The translations under genes were made by a program, and so were the position numbers. The notes under the pieces were generated by a model that was given only the letters and a program-made list of their open reading frames with translations, was not told the origin of the DNA and did no database searches. From assembly GCA_041504365.1 (NCBI GenBank), contig CP167917.1, positions 4,154,001 through 4,218,000 on the forward strand: a DNA stretch of 64,000 nt, in the 5' to 3' direction. This document shows positions 60,383 through 64,000 of this stretch, one piece after another (position 1 is the first letter of the stretch; every line of letters begins with the position of its first letter). This DNA is from Dryocola sp. LX212 (lineage in GTDB: Bacteria > Pseudomonadota > Gammaproteobacteria > Enterobacterales > Enterobacteriaceae).

Positions 60383-62745
60383 TGCTGCTCCGCCGCGTAT
60401 AGCGTCTGGATATCGTCCCGCAGTAAACGGGTATCCTCGTAGATATATCGGGTTGTTCTTATGCACGGGGTGAGCTGCATCTGCAGCGCCAGCTGCGCCT
60501 CTTCATTCTGCTGACGCGCCGTCAGGCTCTGCTGCAGACTGGTTTTAATGGCCTCCAGCGCCCGGCTAAAATCAGCGAAAAATGTCGCCATGCCCGCCAT
60601 CACGGACACATCTATTTGTGCGACAAGCGATTTATTTAGCTGCCCCATAAAAACTGCTACCTGCTGATGCAGCTTATGCTGGATCTCCGCCAGAACGATC
60701 ACGTACCGGCTTTGCTTCGCGGTATACCCTTCCCAGCCCCAGCCGTCGCTGTTCAGCCAGCGTGCCACGGTGCCGCGCATCCCGCTCTGGCGGCGAAGCT
60801 GGGACACGGGGATTTCCTGATGGGCAATCACGTCGCTAAAGGCATGCTGCGCATCGAAACTTAGCTGGCTGCTCTGCAACGTTGGCAGACTTATCCGCGC
60901 GCGAAATCCTGCCTGAGCCAGACCGTCCGCTACCCGCGTTTCGACAGGCTTAAGCATCGTTCGTAATGTTTCCACTAATGAGCGTTCGAGCCTGGCCAGC
61001 AGCTGCGTCAGCTCATCGCTCATCGCCTGGCGGGCTACCAGGATAATAGCGTCGCTGGAAGCGCGGATTTTATTCAGCAGCACCAATGCGGCTTGCTCAT
61101 CGGCAACGGTTATCGCTTCGCAGCCCGGCTCAAAATCGCGGCTGCGTATGGCAGCCATTCTGAAGGCGTGGTGCACTCCGTCCTCCTGCACTCTGCCCTG
61201 CTCAAAGTAGTTGTTAATGTCGGCAGCGATGCGTTTTTCATAGCGGCTAATCAGCCCGACAATGGCCGCCAGCGTGCTATCGACGTCCTCGCGGATAATG
61301 CGGCTGGCGGCCTGCAGGCTTGACTCCAGCAGCTGCATATCCTCTTCCAGCCGGCTAATGTTCTCTTCCAGCTGCTCGTTGGCGACCAGCAATCCCTGAC
61401 AGCGGAAATTCAGATAGCTTTCCGCGCCCTGGGCGTAGTCGAGGATTTTCTGGCTGGCGGCCCGGAGCGCATACAAAGAGGCATTGGCATGAGCCGCATG
61501 CAGGATGGTGCTCACGGGCGAGGCGAACATTGAGTCCTCCCACAGCAGGTCGGCGGCGTGGCGGATATGTTCGACGTCAGCGAGGTCCGCACTGCGCCAG
61601 CGGCGGCCAAGAGCGGCTTCGGCAAAATCCTGCACCCAGCGCTGTTCTTCGGGGTTGGGCAATTTACCGTGCACGGCAATTTCATATCGCGCACGGTTAG
61701 CCAGATAGCCCCACATCGACGAGACGGGGAAAACGTGGCCAGGCTCGATGGTGCCTTTCATCAGCGTGCCGGAAATCAGCGCTTTAACCTGGGTTTCATC
61801 ATCGCTATTGCGATCTTTTTGATCGAACTTATTGACCAGCGCGTACAGCGGTACCGACTTCCCGACGCCAAGAATAGCCCGGCGGACCTCTTCGTCCGAG
61901 ATGGATTTCAGCTGGGTATAATCCATAACGGCAAGCACAGCGGACGCCTGCGCCAGCTGCTCCTGGAGCATCTTTTTCAGGTGCGGCTGACCGGCCTCGT
62001 TAGGCCCCGGCGTGTCAAGCAGGGTCAGTTGCCCGTGCCCCTTGCCCAGCCCAGCCAGGTGGATAAACTCCACTTCTATCACCGGCACGTGCTCGATAGC
62101 GGCATAGGCTTTAAACGGGAAAGCGACATCCAGCACTTTGGATAAGCGCACCAGGTCGTTAAGGCTTTTCAGGCAGTGGAAAATAGGCTGCGCCCCAAGA
62201 TAATGCTTTTCGAACCTGCCGCCGCTGGCAATGCGCGTCAGCAGGTCCTCCATGTCACGGTCGATCTCCAACTGCTGCGCCAGAAAATCACGCGGCGTAG
62301 TTTTCAGCTTCGCTTCAAGCTCCCCCATAAGGGCTTCAATGGGCTGGACGTACGGGAAATGCAGCACCGGCTCGCGCTGGCCCGGCGTGTGGCGTATCAG
62401 GGTGGGTAGAGCGGTCATCGGCCTGTTGCGGTTGGGCAGGACTTCGGTGCCGATAATCGCATTAATGGTCGTTGATTTTCCCGCCTTCATGGTGCCAACA
62501 ATCGCCAGCACCATCTCATTTTGCGTCACCTTGCGCAGCTCGTTTTGCAGCATCGCCTGCTGAGCCTGAATACCCCGTGCGCTGAAACGCAGCGGAACGA
62601 CGCTTGCTGCCTGCGGCGAAGAGGGGTCATGCTGTTCATTCTGCGTAGCCAGCGGAATGCTTTTTAACGCGTTAAGATTCATCAGGGCGAGCTGCAATAG
62701 CCGCTCCGCCTCCTGACTTAATTCAAAAATTGTTTGCGTGTGCAT
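60379..62745 (-). CDS. crfC: Clamp-binding dynamin-like GTPase CrfC
   Basis: 788-residue bacterial dynamin-type protein that in E. coli (YjdA) binds the beta clamp and helps keep sister replication forks together. GTPase motifs: P-loop AIVGTMKAGKSTTINAII (about 81-98), DTPGPNEAGQ (G3), VNKFDQKD (G4). The C-terminal two thirds is long helical coiled coil (NEQLEENISRLEEDMQLLES). The QLSFDAQHAF region is within the tail. Starts MHTQTIFELSQEAERLL. Heads the crfC-yjcZ operon. Confidence 0.92.
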   Translation of the reverse strand: MHTQTIFELSQEAERLLQLALMNLNALKSIPLATQNEQHDPSSPQAASVVPLRFSARGIQAQQAMLQNELRKVTQNEMVLAIVGTMKAGKSTTINAIIGTEVLPNRNRPMTALPTLIRHTPGQREPVLHFPYVQPIEALMGELEAKLKTTPRDFLAQQLEIDRDMEDLLTRIASGGRFEKHYLGAQPIFHCLKSLNDLVRLSKVLDVAFPFKAYAAIEHVPVIEVEFIHLAGLGKGHGQLTLLDTPGPNEAGQPHLKKMLQEQLAQASAVLAVMDYTQLKSISDEEVRRAILGVGKSVPLYALVNKFDQKDRNSDDETQVKALISGTLMKGTIEPGHVFPVSSMWGYLANRARYEIAVHGKLPNPEEQRWVQDFAEAALGRRWRSADLADVEHIRHAADLLWEDSMFASPVSTILHAAHANASLYALRAASQKILDYAQGAESYLNFRCQGLLVANEQLEENISRLEEDMQLLESSLQAASRIIREDVDSTLAAIVGLISRYEKRIAADINNYFEQGRVQEDGVHHAFRMAAIRSRDFEPGCEAITVADEQAALVLLNKIRASSDAIILVARQAMSDELTQLLARLERSLVETLRTMLKPVETRVADGLAQAGFRARISLPTLQSSQLSFDAQHAFSDVIAHQEIPVSQLRRQSGMRGTVARWLNSDGWGWEGYTAKQSRYVIVLAEIQHKLHQQVAVFMGQLNKSLVAQIDVSVMAGMATFFADFSRALEAIKTSLQQSLTARQQNEEAQLALQMQLTPCIRTTRYIYEDTRLLRDDIQTLYAAEQQ

Positions 62746-63377
62746 AAAAAATGTTTCCTTAACTCAAATTATCCGGTTTTTAAAAGGCCATTATTTTTAT
62801 CAACGAACAGCCACCGGCTTTTATAATTACGTGAGGAAAATATTTTATTGTTCTGCCCACACCCGTTCGCAAAGCTGGGTTTAAAAGCATGACGCTTAAT
62901 TCCAGGGAATTGCTTTTTTTAAACTTTTATGTATCGGTGTGAGGATATATTGTGCGCCATAAAAACCCGCCCCAGAGCAAGGCTCAGAGAGCGTAGTGCC
63001 GCATAGCGTAGCGCATTTTTTTTGATCCATTGGCAATAATGCCGTGAATTTAACAGATTATTTAATTAATAAAAACAGCCGCGTCAATGGGCGCAATTTA
63101 TTTATTCATTTTTGCCAATATTAAACAGGCGTTGATCGCCAATGTTTAAAAGCTGTTCAGGGTATTATAGCGTCAGCGGAATAATTCCCAGCCGCTCCTG
63201 CGTAGTTTTCGTCCTGCCACAGCGCTTTACCATACTGTGGCGAGCTGCTGAATAATCCCTACAACCGTAGGGATTTGATGTATAATCCTGATACTTTTCA
63301 GCGGTTCGTCTCAATTGTTAATGAAACCCCTGATTTTCAGTCATTTTCCCAAATTACTCATGTTCGAGGTTACTGAT
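62746..63377. other. Intergenic region crfC-yjdM, no gene seen
   Basis: About 630 bases, strongly AT-rich in 62746-63140. A promoter-like TATAAT at 63281-63286 precedes yjdM, and an 8-bp dyad ATCCCTAC-AACC-GTAGGGAT at 63255-63274 sits where the -35 would be, suggesting a regulator-binding site. No coding frame worth reporting. Confidence 0.5.
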
Positions 63378-63713
63378 ATGCAACTCCCTCATTGCCCACA
63401 ATGCAATTCCGAATACACCTATGAAGATAACGGTATGTATGTTTGCCCGGAATGTGCGCATGAATGGAACGACGCAGCGCCTGCGCAGGATGCGGACGAA
63501 CTTATCGTGAAAGATGCTAACGGCAACCTGCTGGCCGACGGCGATAACGTCACCGTGGTCAAAGACCTGAAGGTGAAAGGCAGCTCTTCCATGCTGAAAA
63601 TTGGCACCAAAGTGAAGGGCATTCGCCTGGTAGAAGGTGACCACAACATCGACTGCAAAATTGATGGTTTTGGCCCGATGAAGCTGAAATCTGAGTTTGT
63701 GAAGAAAAACTAA
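63378..63713 (+). CDS. yjdM: Zinc-ribbon protein YjdM (PhnA)
   Basis: 111 residues from ATG 63378 ([20 protein letters not shown]); the in-frame extension to 63315 is not conserved. N-terminal zinc ribbon CPQC...CPEC and a C-terminal PhnA domain ([20 protein letters not shown]). Despite its old name it is not part of the phn phosphonate operon. Function not established. Confidence 0.94.
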   Translation: MQLPHCPQCNSEYTYEDNGMYVCPECAHEWNDAAPAQDADELIVKDANGNLLADGDNVTVVKDLKVKGSSSMLKIGTKVKGIRLVEGDHNIDCKIDGFGPMKLKSEFVKKN

Positions 63714-63725
63714 AGGTTTTCAGTT

Positions 63726-63764
63726 TGTAGGGTGGATAGCGCTTCGCTTACCCACCCTGCGTAA
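63726..63764. repeat. Short palindromic intergenic repeat
   Basis: GTAGGGTGGATAGCGCTTCG-CTTACCCACCCTGC, the same repeat family as at 8943, between yjdM and yjdN. Confidence 0.7.
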
Positions 63765-63841
63765 ATCACCGCCCCGCCTGGCTTGCCCCAAATCCGACAG
63801 CTACACTTCATAGGCTCCTGTTCCCCACTGAGGAAAGGCTT

Positions 63842-64000
63842 ATGTCTGTCAGTCCCTACATCTTTTTCGACGGTACCTGTGAAGAGGCCATTGCTTTTTA
63901 TCAGCAGGCGATTGGTGCCGAACTGCTTTTTAAAATGACCTTCGGCGAAATGCCGAAAGACGGCGAAACCGCAGAAGCTGAAGGCTGCGGCAGCGGATTT
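63842..64000 (+). CDS. yjdN: YjdN (PhnB), glyoxalase/bleomycin-resistance-like protein, 5' part
   Basis: The first 53 codons read MSVSPYIFFDGTCEEAIAFY, QQAIGAELLFKMTFGEMPKD, matching the VOC-superfamily protein YjdN. AGGAAAGG site upstream. The gene runs off the window end. Order yjdM-yjdN-crfC region is as in E. coli. Confidence 0.9.
   Translation, partial: MSVSPYIFFDGTCEEAIAFYQQAIGAELLFKMTFGEMPKDGETAEAEGCGSGF

Overview
The window is a contiguous piece of an Enterobacteriaceae chromosome. Its backbone follows the Escherichia coli gene order around frd, groE and dsbD (nnr-queG-glyVXY-orn-rsgA-psd-mscM-epmA-frdABCD-ampC-blc-sugE-ecn-efp-epmB-yjeI-groEL/ES-fxsA-aspA-dcuA-cutA-dsbD-yjdC-pheU, and later crfC-yjcZ next to yjdM-yjdN). 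Protein divergence from E. coli, an ecnR regulator, a chromosomal ampC and sitABCD suggest an Enterobacter/Citrobacter-like relative. The genus cannot be fixed from sequence reading alone. All family assignments rest on recognised motifs and remembered homologues; no database search was run.

Layout. 1-28.2 kb is conserved core. It holds metabolite repair and queuosine (nnr, queG), a tRNA-Gly triplet, RNA turnover and ribosome maturation (orn, rsgA), membrane lipid and mechanosensing genes (psd, mscM), the three-part EF-P system (epmA, efp, epmB), fumarate reductase followed by a class C beta-lactamase with no ampR, a guanidine-II riboswitch before the guanidinium exporter gene, the entericidin pair with EcnR, the chaperonin operon with a sigma-32 promoter, aspartase and C4-dicarboxylate transport, and cutA-dsbD-yjdC. 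The dsbD gene carries an in-frame copy of a dispersed palindromic repeat in its linker.

28.1-35.1 kb is a small genomic island bounded by the tRNA-Phe 3' end and a second, degenerate copy of it (attL/attR). It has no integrase. It carries an orphan PAAR/S-type-pyocin toxin with a DUF6392-like immunity gene, then nested insertion sequences: a decayed IS3-family element, and an IS110-family element split by a second IS3-family element.

35.3-47.2 kb is a fimbrial operon related to the E. coli common pilus (ECP, alpha-fimbriae): pilin, chaperone, usher and a 2607-residue tip-adhesin candidate. The adhesin joins an EcpD-like N-terminal region, 13 Calx-beta-like repeats of about 135 residues and a C-terminal pilin-like domain matching the operon's own pilin. 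This is the most striking item in the window.

48-64 kb holds a small lipoprotein, the sitABCD manganese/iron importer with MntR- and Fur-like sites, and then a catabolic cluster: RpiR regulator, KDPGal-type aldolase, DgoK-type kinase, sodium/solute symporter, RidA, N-acyl-D-amino-acid deacylase and a divergent fold-III PLP dehydratase. Read as a pathway, these suggest uptake and breakdown of an N-acylated 2-amino-2-deoxy sugar acid to pyruvate and a triose phosphate. The window ends with yjcZ-crfC, yjdM and the start of yjdN.
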